Assembly: GCA_013286045.1 (NCBI GenBank)
Contig: JABDGM010000021.1
Span: 1 to 50,574, forward strand
Length of the DNA stretch: 50,574 bases
Direction: 5' to 3'
Origin: Planctomycetota bacterium
GTDB taxonomy: Bacteria; Planctomycetota; Planctomycetia; Pirellulales; Lacipirellulaceae
Every line of letters starts with the position of its first letter. Positions within the stretch are counted from its first letter, which is position 1. The notes below the pieces were generated by a model. It had not been told where the DNA came from. It saw only the letters and a list, made by a program, of their open reading frames with translations, and did no database searches. The translations under genes and the position numbers were made by a program. Shown piece after piece: positions 17,624 through 26,332 of the stretch.

Positions 17624-18417
17624 GCTCGGCATTGATTGGCTACACAGGATTCGTCGGTGGCACGCTCGCGTGTCAGCGTTCGTTCGATGCGACTTTTAAT
17701 TCGAAGAACATTGGCGACATCGCTGGTCAGAGTTTTGATTTGATCATCTGCGCCGGCGCGCCTGCCGAGAAATGGAAAGCGAACGCGAATCCTGAACAAG
17801 ATCGCGCCAGCCTCGCGCTGCTTACTGATTCTCTGAAACAATGCACTGCGGATCGCGTGATCCTAATTTCCACGGTCGACGTCTATTCCACTCCCGAGAA
17901 CGTGGATGAAGATACGCCAATCGTCGCGCAAGACCTTCAAGCCTACGGGCGGCACCGATACGAATTGGAAAGGTTTGTAACAGAGCATTTCCCAAAAGCC
18001 TACGTTGCGCGACTTCCGGGCCTTTTCGGCCAAGGCCTGAAAAAGAACCTGATCTTTGATTTACTCAATGGAAAACTGGATTGGACCGATCACCGCAGTT
18101 GGATTCAGTTTTACGATCTGGCGCGGCTGTGGGATGATTTGCAGCGAGTAGTGGCTGCAGATTTGGCCCTTGCGAATTTCGCAACAGAGCCTGTTTCCGC
18201 TGCGGACGTCGCCTCGCGATGCTTTGACTTAAAGTACACGACCACGCGCGACCAACCACCTCCGCGGTACGATATGCGCACGAAATTCGCGAGCGAGCTC
18301 GGAGGCCGCGGGGACTATCTATACGATGCCGACGAAACTTTTCGCCGGATTCGGCAATTCGTTACCGAGGAACGGAACCGCAATGCGGATTCGAGCAAAC
18401 AGGCGGTGGGCAGATGA
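17620..18417 (+). CDS. NAD-dependent epimerase/dehydratase-like (extended SDR) protein
   Basis: A 265-residue protein with a compact Rossmann fold. The nucleotide loop GYTGFVGG (7-14) matches G-x-x-G-x-x-G. ILISTVDVYS (81-90) holds the catalytic Ser/Thr region of SDR enzymes. The expected Y-x-x-x-K reads Y109-G-R-H-R113, with Arg in place of the catalytic Lys. The protein is shorter than classical extended SDRs (about 310-340). RLPGLFGQGLKKNLIFDLL and WIQFYDLARLW fit the sugar-binding side. Its ATG overlaps the stop of the GT2 gene (ATGA) and a GAGGAA ribosome-binding site lies 7 bases upstream. It probably modifies a nucleotide sugar for this cluster; the Lys-to-Arg change leaves activity open. 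Confidence 0.78.
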   Translation: MSSALIGYTGFVGGTLACQRSFDATFNSKNIGDIAGQSFDLIICAGAPAEKWKANANPEQDRASLALLTDSLKQCTADRVILISTVDVYSTPENVDEDTPIVAQDLQAYGRHRYELERFVTEHFPKAYVARLPGLFGQGLKKNLIFDLLNGKLDWTDHRSWIQFYDLARLWDDLQRVVAADLALANFATEPVSAADVASRCFDLKYTTTRDQPPPRYDMRTKFASELGGRGDYLYDADETFRRIRQFVTEERNRNADSSKQAVGR

Positions 18418-19229
18418 AGTTATGCGTATCCAATATCGCATGGGCCGCCGAAGAGGAAGATGCGGCCGCGAAGATTCTGCACGAGCGCGGAGTCTCGGCC
18501 GTCGAAATTGCGCCGACAAAGTATTGGCCAGCTCCGTGTGCGCCGCCTGAAAATAAGGTGAAAAGCTGCCGGGAGCTGTGGGCCGCGCGGGAAGTTCCCG
18601 TTCGTGCGATGCAGGCGTTGTTGTTCGGCATGCCGAATCTCAGTATCTTTCGGCCCGAAGTAGTGGGCGAAACGCGCGACTATCTTCAACGCATTTTGCG
18701 AATCGGGGCGGCGGTGGGGGCTGAACGCTTCGTTTTCGGATCACCCAAGAACCGCGACCGTGGGTCGCTTAGTACGGCGGAAGCGAACCGTCTCGCAGCC
18801 GAGTTCTTTCGGCCAATCGCGGAAACTGCGCTCGAGTTGGGAGTTGTGTTCTGCCTCGAGCCAAACCCGACAGCCTATAATTGCAACTTCATGACAAATA
18901 CCGACGAGGCGCTGGCCGTCGTCGAAGCCGTCGACCACCCTGGCTTGGGTTTGCATCTCGACAGCGGGATCATGTTTCTAAACGGCGAATCGGTGGAGAC
19001 CGCTATTAATTCGGCCGGACCGCGATTGTTTCATTTCCACGTATCACACCCCCAATTGGCGCCCGTCTGCAACGACGGACCGATTGATCACGCGGCAATT
19101 TCGCGCGCCTTGCGAGCGCACAACTATGGCGGCATGGTATCCGTTGAAATGCGTAGCGCTGATGAGCCCGGCCAAAACCTCATTCGCCTCGAAGCGGCTT
19201 GTGACGTACTGGATCGACACTATCGATAA
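18414..19229 (+). CDS. TIM-barrel sugar phosphate isomerase/epimerase (AP endonuclease 2 superfamily)
   Basis: A 271-residue protein with no signal peptide. It shows the pattern of xylose-isomerase-like TIM barrels: MKLCVSNIAW at strand 1, GVSAVEIAPTKYW at strand 2, and metal-ligand candidates Glu149 (CLEPNP), Asp183 (GLHLDSG), His209 (LFHFHVSH) and Glu245 (VSVEMR). Members isomerise or epimerise sugars and inositols, and some act on nucleotide sugars. The start codon overlaps the epimerase stop by 4 bases (ATGA), so the two are likely made together. The context suggests it builds an unusual sugar for the two flanking glycosyltransferases; that is inference. Confidence 0.82.
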   Translation: MKLCVSNIAWAAEEEDAAAKILHERGVSAVEIAPTKYWPAPCAPPENKVKSCRELWAAREVPVRAMQALLFGMPNLSIFRPEVVGETRDYLQRILRIGAAVGAERFVFGSPKNRDRGSLSTAEANRLAAEFFRPIAETALELGVVFCLEPNPTAYNCNFMTNTDEALAVVEAVDHPGLGLHLDSGIMFLNGESVETAINSAGPRLFHFHVSHPQLAPVCNDGPIDHAAISRALRAHNYGGMVSVEMRSADEPGQNLIRLEAACDVLDRHYR

Positions 19230-19284
19230 CGAGCGGTCGACAGGATAATCCTTTTCCACACATCTATTTCTGGCAGAATCGCCA

Positions 19285-20109
19285 ATGGACCCCACGCTCG
19301 AAAAACAACCGAACGACCTGCAGGCGTCCAGCAACTGGGAAGTGCCCGCGTATCGGCTCGATGTACTTGCGGAACGAGCGCACGAGTACTGCGTGCTGAT
19401 TCCGGTGATCAACGAAGGGCAGCGCATTGCCGACTTGCTTCGACGCATGCATGAGATCGGTACGTCCTCGCTCGCTGACATCATCATCGTCGACGGTGGG
19501 AGCAACGACGGCTCGTTGGAACTCTCGATGCTCAAAGAGTATGGCGTCCGCACGCTGATCACGAAAACGGGGCCGGGAAAGCTTAGCGCTCAACTTCGTT
19601 GCGGATATGCGTATGTCTTGCAGCAAGGATATGTTGGTGTCGTCACGATCGACGGAAATAACAAGGATGATCCAGGCGCGATCGCGGCGTTTATTGAAGC
19701 CCTGCGGTCTGGCGTCGACTTTGTTCAAGCTTCACGATTTATTGCCGGTGGCATCGGTGAGAATACGCCCTTATCGCGGTGGATCGCGATCCGGCTCGTG
19801 CACGCTCCCCTAAGCAGCCTGGCTGCGAGAAAGTGGTGGACCGACACGACTCAAGGATTTCGAGCGTACAGCAGGCGGCTGCTCATCGACGAGCGAGTCC
19901 AGCCGTTCCGCGATATTTTTCGAACTTATGAGCTGCTGGCTTATCTGTCGGTCCGTGCGCCTCGCCTGGGATTCAACTGCCAGGAGCTGCCCACCGCGCG
20001 CCGTTATCCCGCGGGCGAAGTGCCGACCAAAATCAGCTCAATACGCGGAAATTTGGAGGTGTTCAAGATCTTACTTGCGGCATGCTGCGGAAACTACAAT
20101 CCGAAATGA
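19285..20109 (+). CDS. GT2-family glycosyltransferase
   Basis: A 274-residue cytoplasmic or peripheral protein without clear membrane helices. The GT-A landmarks are intact: CVLIPVINEGQRI (36-48), IIIVDGGSNDGS (66-77), the metal/donor motif TIDGNNKDDP (121-130), and TDTTQGFRAYSR in the acceptor half. The N-terminal 30 residues are an extra hydrophilic extension. It follows the TIM-barrel gene after 55 bases and ends the plus-strand glycan cluster. Unlike the first GT2, its acidic motifs are complete, so it is the likelier active transferase. The sugar and acceptor are unknown. It is convergent with the CotH-type gene after an 80-base gap. Confidence 0.85.
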   Translation: MDPTLEKQPNDLQASSNWEVPAYRLDVLAERAHEYCVLIPVINEGQRIADLLRRMHEIGTSSLADIIIVDGGSNDGSLELSMLKEYGVRTLITKTGPGKLSAQLRCGYAYVLQQGYVGVVTIDGNNKDDPGAIAAFIEALRSGVDFVQASRFIAGGIGENTPLSRWIAIRLVHAPLSSLAARKWWTDTTQGFRAYSRRLLIDERVQPFRDIFRTYELLAYLSVRAPRLGFNCQELPTARRYPAGEVPTKISSIRGNLEVFKILLAACCGNYNPK

Positions 20110-20189
20110 CTACGTCAGAAGTCAAGAAGGCTGAGGCCGGCGAAACCGCGCTCAGATGTTAGCCCGTGCCAGCCGCTGCGCGAGGATGA

Positions 20190-23100
20190 TTATAAGCGAT
20201 CGAAATTCGCCGCCAGCAGTTCGGCGGCGGCGTCTGTTCCAAGGACTGGTTGAAAATCCGTGTCGTCGCCGGGTGCTTCGTCATTCAATTTCGCAAACGC
20301 GGACTCGCGCGCATTTGGTGTCGCGCCATTTGTTGGAGGCGATTGCGCATCCAATTCAGTAATGAGCAGGAGGCTGTCCGGCCCTGATGGCGAGTCGATG
20401 GCCGAAGGGGCAAACACGCTTCCGCTTCGCAGCGATGACGACGGCGCGGACGTGAATAGATAGTCGTTGAAGATAGCCGGGTGAGGACTGACCGAATCGG
20501 CGATGGTGTCGGCAGGAACGGAAGTGCCTGCGGCGGGAGTTTGGGGCGTTGCGGCGACCTCGGCGTACCAGCGGGCCAGGAGTGCGGCCAGATCGTCATC
20601 CGACGTGTCGACGGCTGCGGCGAACGATATCGATGTCCCTAGGTTATCGCGCCAGACGACATAGTCGCCCATATCGATGACGCCATTGTGATTGCCGTCG
20701 GCGGCTAGCGAAGTGGTTGATCCAAAGCTGGACCGCCAGATGTTGTAATCTGCCTGGTCGACACTGCCAGTGCCGTTGTAGTCGCCAGGAACTTCGACGG
20801 TAGTGAACGTTGCCGCAACGATTCCTGACCACGCGCCGTTGGAAAGCGAGCGCGTTTTCACGACCATGTTACCCGAGACCACGATCTGCCCAGTAAAGAT
20901 TTTGGCAGTTGGGCTTACGCCGCGGCCGATGAGGCGAGGGTCGCTGCCATCGGTCGTGTAGTAAATTACGCCCTGGGTGTTAGAAAATGTGAGCGGGTAC
21001 CACAAGGGGACCGTGCCGCCGAGCTTGCTGAACGTGGCGGCTGGGAAGCTGTAGAGGCCGTCTCCGTGCAATTGGCTCAGTACGAGATTCCCGCGAGTTG
21101 GAAAATACGTGTTGATGATCCAGTTGATTTCGGTTTGCCATGTCGTCTTGTTGAGCGGCACCGTGACCTTCGAGTCGCCCCAGCGGGCCGCCTCGGCGAT
21201 GATCGCGGGGTCGACTTCATTGACCCGCTCCATGAGCCGCGCGATGTCTTTGTTAACGGTCAGCGCGCCGCCGTTGAAAAACAGGCGCTGTACTTCGTCG
21301 ATGAAGCGCTGCTTGTACTCAGGGCTGGCCATCAAGTCTTGATGCAAGTACTGGGGATTATATTGCGAATAGTTGTGCTGGTTACCGTTGTTGAAGGGGC
21401 CGGTGCGGTCGATGCTCTGCGAGCCGTGCGTCGGCGTGTCTTGTGCGCCAAGTGAGTGCTCGTTGTCGTGGATGAAGAATTGGAAGCCCTGGTCGGCAGT
21501 CGTGTGGTTATAAATACCGAACCAATTGTTCGCCTGATTATCGCCAAGAAACTGGGATAGCCCGGTGTCGTAACCGCCCGTGTAGAAGATGACGGCCATG
21601 AAGTCGATCAAATTGTCGACATCCAAGAGGACCGGCAAGCTCGGGTTGCGGGTGCCATCGGGATTGAGGCCTTGCAACGTCCAGTACAGATTGGCGTTGG
21701 CGGTTGGGCTGGCAGCGAGAGCCTGGGCGTACGTGAACATCTGATGCCAGGCCGTATCGTTGCCGGACGCGAGCTCGGTACCGTTGACATCGGCGATGCC
21801 AGCCTTTACTACGTCGTAGTCATCCTCGCTGCCGCCGAAATATGAGGCGCCGTAATCTTCCTGGGCTCGCTCCTGCGTTTGATAGATGCCCCAGTACACG
21901 CCATCGACGTAGAGTTGGTAGTATCGGCTGCGGGTATAGGGCTGCCCCATGTCGCGCTGCGTATCGCGACTAAATACCTCGCGGCCGAGCGAATCTTGGA
22001 CATTCCCCTCGGAGGCCCAAGAGTAGTTTTGATCGGTGCGCAGGTCGATGACGTCGAATTCGTCGGTGCCCTCATCGCCGAAGAGCGGGTAGTCAAGTTT
22101 GGCATCACCGTACTGGCTGCGGAAATAGAGGCGGAAGCCGTGCTTGGGGTCGAAATCGTTGCGGCTGTACCCGCCGCGGATGCGTAAGCCGGCGTTCACT
22201 TCGAAGCCATCGCTGCCGTCGGGATTGATCAGCTCGACGGTTGAAGCTCGCTCCCACGATTTGCCGCGATCGAGCGCGTTGACGTAGATGCCCGTGGTTG
22301 GGTCGAAGAGGTTGCTCAAATCGGTGGTGATCGAAATGGCGGGCAGGGACGCCAATGACTGCTGCACTGCAGCGGAGCCGTAGAGCGCGATGATGTCTGG
22401 ATCGATGCCGTAGTTGATGCTTTGACCGTTGACGCCGTTGTTGGGCCAGCCGGGCGGGGTTTGGCCGAGCGGGGACTGATTGACAACGTCGGAGATAAAT
22501 ATGTAACTGCTTGCCGAGATGTACGATTGCTTAAAGCCTAACTTGAACGCCATCGCGCGGACGGTCGTCGTCGAACCGATTGATAGCGGAGTGGTGTAGC
22601 GCGTGCCGTTAGTCACGTTCAGATTGGCGTCGACTTGGGGGGTCGAACCGTTGGTTGTGTAGACTATTGTCGCGCCTGCAGTGGTGGACGTGATTGCGAC
22701 CGATTGTGCGGCACTGTAGTAGCCGTGCGGAACGCTGAAATCTGGATTGGCGGCGAATCCCAATACGTTGTCGCCGTTCCCGTAACCCGGCGTGGGTGAG
22801 TCGAAGTAGCCGAATTTGTCGGGCGAAATGAGAGTCGCGGCCTGGGCGTCAAGCTCCGGCAGGATGAGCATGTCGGTGCTACTTACCGTGTTCAATCCTT
22901 GAATTGCCAATACATTCTGGCCAACGTGCAATTGCGGGATGAAGCTGCTGACGTCGAAATCCTCAAATTGGATCGAAGCCGCGTCGTCGTGGTTGGTCGT
23001 GGCGATTGCGTTCCAGGCGGTCACCTCGGGGTTATTCGCTTCAGCGACTTCGACGCCATTGATGTAAGCGACAAAGCCATCGTCGTACTTCATTCGGAGC

Positions 23101-23843
23101 GTGAGCTTGTCGACCCCTACGAGCGAGCTCAGGTTGAACTTGATTCGCATGTAGGCGGAGGTCGTGCCGGATGGCACGGTGGTGTGGATCAAACTGGCGT
23201 AGTTGATGGCGTCGCCCGGGCTGTTCTCGTAACCGAAGCCGGTGGTGCCTGAAAGCGGCCACGCGGTGTCGACATAATTGGCTTGCGTCCAAGTGAGGCC
23301 CGCGCTATCGCTAGTCGGCACGATCGCCTTATCGGCGGCGCCTGGCGTGACGAGGGTCGTCGTCGCGCCGGTGGGCTGCATTGCTCTGCCGTAGGAGATG
23401 TCGTCGAGCTGCGCGGGAAATGACGACGTGTATTGGTCGAGGACCGTTGTGCCGTCGGTGTCGATAAGTCCGAGGTATTCGCCGTCTGCGGAGAGTTTGA
23501 AGTTTGTGTGGAGCTCGCCGTTGGGCTCGACTTTGTTTTTGTCGGAAGCGAATACGACGAGGTAGCCGCCGCCGTCCAAGTTGGTTCCTGTCGGAAAGGT
23601 CCACTTCGAGAGCTTCGTGGCATCGTCCGTCAGATGCATTCCTGCCAGGCTGACGGCGCTCGCGCCGGAGTTGTAGATTTCGATCCAATCCGAAGAATCG
23701 CCGTCGTAATCCTTGATCACATCGTGGTTCGATGCGCCGAACTCGGTGATCTTCAGCATCGAGGCGTCGAGCGCCAGGCGGGGCTCGAGTAGTTCGATCC
23801 TGAGTCGCCGCATCTTAAGAAATCGCCCCGGTTGCCGACCCAT
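20190..23843 (-). CDS. Large secreted protein: LEPR motif, lamin-tail domain, CotH kinase, dockerin
   Basis: 1,217 residues from the ATG at 23843, chosen for the GGAAGG site 7 bases before it; an ATG at 23981 would add 46 residues. The N-terminus has the planctomycete motif RRLRIELLEPRLALDAS. A lamin-tail domain follows (LKITEFGAS...WIEIYNSGASAVSLAG). Then comes a chitobiase-C-like beta domain (TIVYTTNGSTPQ), then a CotH kinase-like region (HGFRLYFRSQYG, YQLYVDGVYWGIYQTQE, IHDNEHSLG). A second IYYTTDGSDP domain precedes a dockerin-like pair of calcium loops (about 1018-1070: GDYNGTGSVDQADYN, ADGNHNGVIDMGDY). CotH proteins phosphorylate spore-coat or other surface proteins; whether this one does is unknown. 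The combination is typical of large planctomycete exoproteins. Confidence 0.85.
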   Translation of the reverse strand: MGRQPGRFLKMRRLRIELLEPRLALDASMLKITEFGASNHDVIKDYDGDSSDWIEIYNSGASAVSLAGMHLTDDATKLSKWTFPTGTNLDGGGYLVVFASDKNKVEPNGELHTNFKLSADGEYLGLIDTDGTTVLDQYTSSFPAQLDDISYGRAMQPTGATTTLVTPGAADKAIVPTSDSAGLTWTQANYVDTAWPLSGTTGFGYENSPGDAINYASLIHTTVPSGTTSAYMRIKFNLSSLVGVDKLTLRMKYDDGFVAYINGVEVAEANNPEVTAWNAIATTNHDDAASIQFEDFDVSSFIPQLHVGQNVLAIQGLNTVSSTDMLILPELDAQAATLISPDKFGYFDSPTPGYGNGDNVLGFAANPDFSVPHGYYSAAQSVAITSTTAGATIVYTTNGSTPQVDANLNVTNGTRYTTPLSIGSTTTVRAMAFKLGFKQSYISASSYIFISDVVNQSPLGQTPPGWPNNGVNGQSINYGIDPDIIALYGSAAVQQSLASLPAISITTDLSNLFDPTTGIYVNALDRGKSWERASTVELINPDGSDGFEVNAGLRIRGGYSRNDFDPKHGFRLYFRSQYGDAKLDYPLFGDEGTDEFDVIDLRTDQNYSWASEGNVQDSLGREVFSRDTQRDMGQPYTRSRYYQLYVDGVYWGIYQTQERAQEDYGASYFGGSEDDYDVVKAGIADVNGTELASGNDTAWHQMFTYAQALAASPTANANLYWTLQGLNPDGTRNPSLPVLLDVDNLIDFMAVIFYTGGYDTGLSQFLGDNQANNWFGIYNHTTADQGFQFFIHDNEHSLGAQDTPTHGSQSIDRTGPFNNGNQHNYSQYNPQYLHQDLMASPEYKQRFIDEVQRLFFNGGALTVNKDIARLMERVNEVDPAIIAEAARWGDSKVTVPLNKTTWQTEINWIINTYFPTRGNLVLSQLHGDGLYSFPAATFSKLGGTVPLWYPLTFSNTQGVIYYTTDGSDPRLIGRGVSPTAKIFTGQIVVSGNMVVKTRSLSNGAWSGIVAATFTTVEVPGDYNGTGSVDQADYNIWRSSFGSTTSLAADGNHNGVIDMGDYVVWRDNLGTSISFAAAVDTSDDDLAALLARWYAEVAATPQTPAAGTSVPADTIADSVSPHPAIFNDYLFTSAPSSSLRSGSVFAPSAIDSPSGPDSLLLITELDAQSPPTNGATPNARESAFAKLNDEAPGDDTDFQPVLGTDAAAELLAANFDRL

Positions 23844-24196
23844 CGCGCCGCCTTCCCGTCTTACAGCCGAAATGTTTCCAAAATCGAAGCCGAGCTCAAC
23901 ACGGCGGGGCGATCGGCGATCACGACGGATTGTGAAGAATATGTTAAAGCCCACTTTATCAGCGGCCAACGAAGACTGCAAAGATCAGGGGCGGTGCGGA
24001 TCGACTAAGGACATAGTTGCAACAACGGTGACCGAGCGTCCAGCGCACCAATTTGAAGCGCGCCGCAAAACTCGCGTGACTGGAAGTAGCTTGTATAATG
24101 GCGAGCGTTGGGAATTGGACTGAGAGCGTCGCTCTTTGCTGCGACTGACAATCGACGTGGTTTCTTGATTGACGTCTGAAGATTGAGGGCGGAGTA
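23844..24196. other. Divergent intergenic region (353 bases)
   Basis: This is the region between the two lamin-tail-domain genes. A perfect TATAAT lies at 24094-24099, 98 bases before the plus-strand gene, without a good -35. If the CotH-type gene starts at 23981 the gap shrinks to 215 bases. No gene or repeat is visible. Confidence 0.4.
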
Positions 24197-24865
24197 ATGA
24201 GATTTAGAGATGCTTATTTCGCCGCGACGTTCGCGGCGGTGATCTCGACGACGGCCTGTGCACAGATCCGAATCACCGAATGGATGTACAACGGCAAGGG
24301 GGCGAATTCGGCGGGCGAGTTTATCGAGCTCACGAATTTGGGCGCGTCGGCCGTCGACATGACGGGCTGGAGCTTCGACGACAGTAGTGAAACGCCGGGC
24401 AGCCAAAGCCTCTCCGCATTCGGCATCGTTGCCTCTCACGAATCGGTAATCCTGACCGATCTATCTGCATCCGATTTTCGCACGGACTGGGGGCTGCCGC
24501 TTTCGGCGAAGGTGATTGGCGGCAATTCGAACAATCTCAGCCGTGCCGATGAAATGAACATTTACGACAACACCAACGCATTGGTGACGCGACTCACGTT
24601 CGATGACCAATCGATCGCCGGGTCGCCCAGGACGAATAACATCAGCGGCAATCCTATCTCGATCGCCGCGGCACTGTTGGCTACGGCCGACACGACGCTG
24701 TGGAAGTTGTCGGCCGGTGGCGATCAGTATGGGTCGTACACTTCCGTCGCCGGCGAGATTGGCAATCCGGGGGCGTTTTCGTTTGTGCCGGAGCCAAGTT
24801 CAGTCGCGCTCGTGATTCTGGGCGGATTGGGCTTGGGGCCCCGAGTGGTTCGACGCCGCCGGTAG
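24197..24865 (+). CDS. Lamin-tail-domain protein with PEP-CTERM tail
   Basis: A 222-residue secreted protein. The signal peptide spans about residues 1-22 (AATFAAVISTTACA). The lamin-tail domain begins directly (IRITEWMYNGKG, GEFIELTNLGASAVDMTGWSFDD) and covers about 25-140. The C-terminus is a PEP-CTERM sorting signal: VPEPSS, a hydrophobic helix (VALVILGGLGLG) and the basic end RRRR. PEP-CTERM tails are cleaved by exosortases in EPS-forming bacteria; no exosortase is in this window. GAGGG lies 8 bases before the ATG. It is divergent from the CotH-type gene, which shares the lamin-tail domain, suggesting a common surface role. Confidence 0.85.
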   Translation: MRFRDAYFAATFAAVISTTACAQIRITEWMYNGKGANSAGEFIELTNLGASAVDMTGWSFDDSSETPGSQSLSAFGIVASHESVILTDLSASDFRTDWGLPLSAKVIGGNSNNLSRADEMNIYDNTNALVTRLTFDDQSIAGSPRTNNISGNPISIAAALLATADTTLWKLSAGGDQYGSYTSVAGEIGNPGAFSFVPEPSSVALVILGGLGLGPRVVRRRR

Positions 24866-24962
24866 AGATTACTCGCTTCATGGCGGGCACAACCTGCATT
24901 TGCTTCCAAGACTACGCGCAGAGTATCTTTAGACCAAGACTCATCGCAGGGAGGGATAAGTC

Positions 24963-26090
24963 GTGACGCGCGAAGCAAATCAGATTGTGGAAACCACGGC
25001 ACCCGGGAAGCGGCTACTAAGCCTGGATGCGCTTCGCGGGTTCGACATGTTCTGGATCATGGGCGGCGAATCGATCGCGCGCGAGGCGGCGGATTTAACG
25101 CATTGGGCACCGCTCGTTTGGTTTCACGATCAGCTGCATCACCCGGAGTGGCATGGGTTCGCGCTTTACGATCTGATCTTTCCGTTGTTCTTGTTCATGG
25201 CGGGGGTCTCGATGCCGTTCTCGTTTGAGAAGAGGCTCGAACGTGGCGACACGCACGGCGAGATTGCTCGGCATGTGATCATCCGTGGGCTGTTACTCGT
25301 CGTGCTGGGGTTTATTTACAATGGGATCTTGAAGTTCGATTGGCCTCATACTCGTTATCCGAGTGTGCTTGGAAGGATTGGCTTGGCGTATTTGTTCGCA
25401 GGGCTGATTGTAATCAGCACGGGCGTGAGGAGTCGGGTCTTGTGGCTGGTTGGCGTGCTCGTGGGATATTGGGCAGCGCTGCGGTTTATTCCGGTACCTG
25501 GGTTTGGCGCGCACGATTTAACGCCAGGGCACACGCTGACGGATTTTATTGATCGATCGCTGATTCCGGGGCACTTGTATCATGGGGACCGCGACCCGGA
25601 AGGATTGCTGGGGACGATGCCGGCGATCGGAACGGCATTGTTCGGCGCGCTGACTGGCGAATGGCTCAAGAGCGAACGCTGGTCGGAATATATGAAAGCG
25701 GTGGGGATGGTTTTGGCAGGCGCGGTGTGTTTGGCACTCGCGTGGACCTGGAACCTTGAGTTTCCGATCAACAAAAACCTGTGGACGAGCTCGTTTGTGC
25801 TCAACTGTGCCGGACTGAGCTTGTTGCTGATGTCGTTGTTTTATTTGGTGGTGGATGTGTGGGGTTTCAGGCGGCTAGCGTTTCCGCTGATAGTCATTGG
25901 AAGCAACTCCATACTCATCTATTTGGCGCCGCATTTTATCGACTTCGCATACGCGACTCATGCGCTGTTTGATGGGATTTTGGGACTGACTGGCACCTAT
26001 CAACCGTTGTTGTTTGTAATGGCAATTGTGTTTGTAAAATGGCTGCTGCTTTATCTGCTTTACAAGAAGCGGATATTCCTGCGTGTTTGA
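24963..26090 (+). CDS. DUF5009 / HGSNAT-like membrane acyltransferase
   Basis: A 375-residue polytopic membrane protein with about ten helices, starting at GTG 24963 with GGGAGGG 8 bases upstream. The N-terminal signature RLLSLDALRGFDMFWIMGGE and the second-helix DLIFPLFLFMAGVSMPFS are hallmarks of the DUF5009 / heparan-alpha-glucosaminide acetyltransferase-like family (NagX in some bacteria). Family members are thought to acetylate amino sugars across the membrane or transport them. RIGLAYLFAGL and NSILIYLAPHFIDFAY fit later helices. It stands alone, 97 bases after the PEP-CTERM gene. The family call is firm; the substrate is not known. Confidence 0.85.
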   Translation: MTREANQIVETTAPGKRLLSLDALRGFDMFWIMGGESIAREAADLTHWAPLVWFHDQLHHPEWHGFALYDLIFPLFLFMAGVSMPFSFEKRLERGDTHGEIARHVIIRGLLLVVLGFIYNGILKFDWPHTRYPSVLGRIGLAYLFAGLIVISTGVRSRVLWLVGVLVGYWAALRFIPVPGFGAHDLTPGHTLTDFIDRSLIPGHLYHGDRDPEGLLGTMPAIGTALFGALTGEWLKSERWSEYMKAVGMVLAGAVCLALAWTWNLEFPINKNLWTSSFVLNCAGLSLLLMSLFYLVVDVWGFRRLAFPLIVIGSNSILIYLAPHFIDFAYATHALFDGILGLTGTYQPLLFVMAIVFVKWLLLYLLYKKRIFLRV

Positions 26091-26205
26091 AATGCGGACC
26101 GGCTGCAGGGCTTACCTGGCTTTTCGAAGTTACCAATCCGTGGACCGGCGTCCGCCTATCTCCCCGTTTTAGGGGCCGTTTCGCGTCGGAAAGTGTAAAA
26201 AAGTG

Positions 26206-26234
26206 TTGACTTTCGCATGCGGCGGGGTTCTAAC
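26206..26234 (+). promoter_or_regulatory. Candidate sigma-70-type promoter for the DUF1549 operon
   Basis: TTGACT (26206-26211), a 17-base spacer and TCTAAC (26229-26234), ending 98 bases before the ATG at 26333. This is a 5/6 match at -35 and 4/6 at -10. Confidence 0.45.
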
Positions 26235-26332
26235 AATTGCGTGATCGTATAGATCGCAGCTTTCGGTAGCGGCTTGCTGAAGCCGTTCCTGCCAAGCCGA
26301 AGGCTCCCGCCAAAACCTGGGGTGACGAGCGC

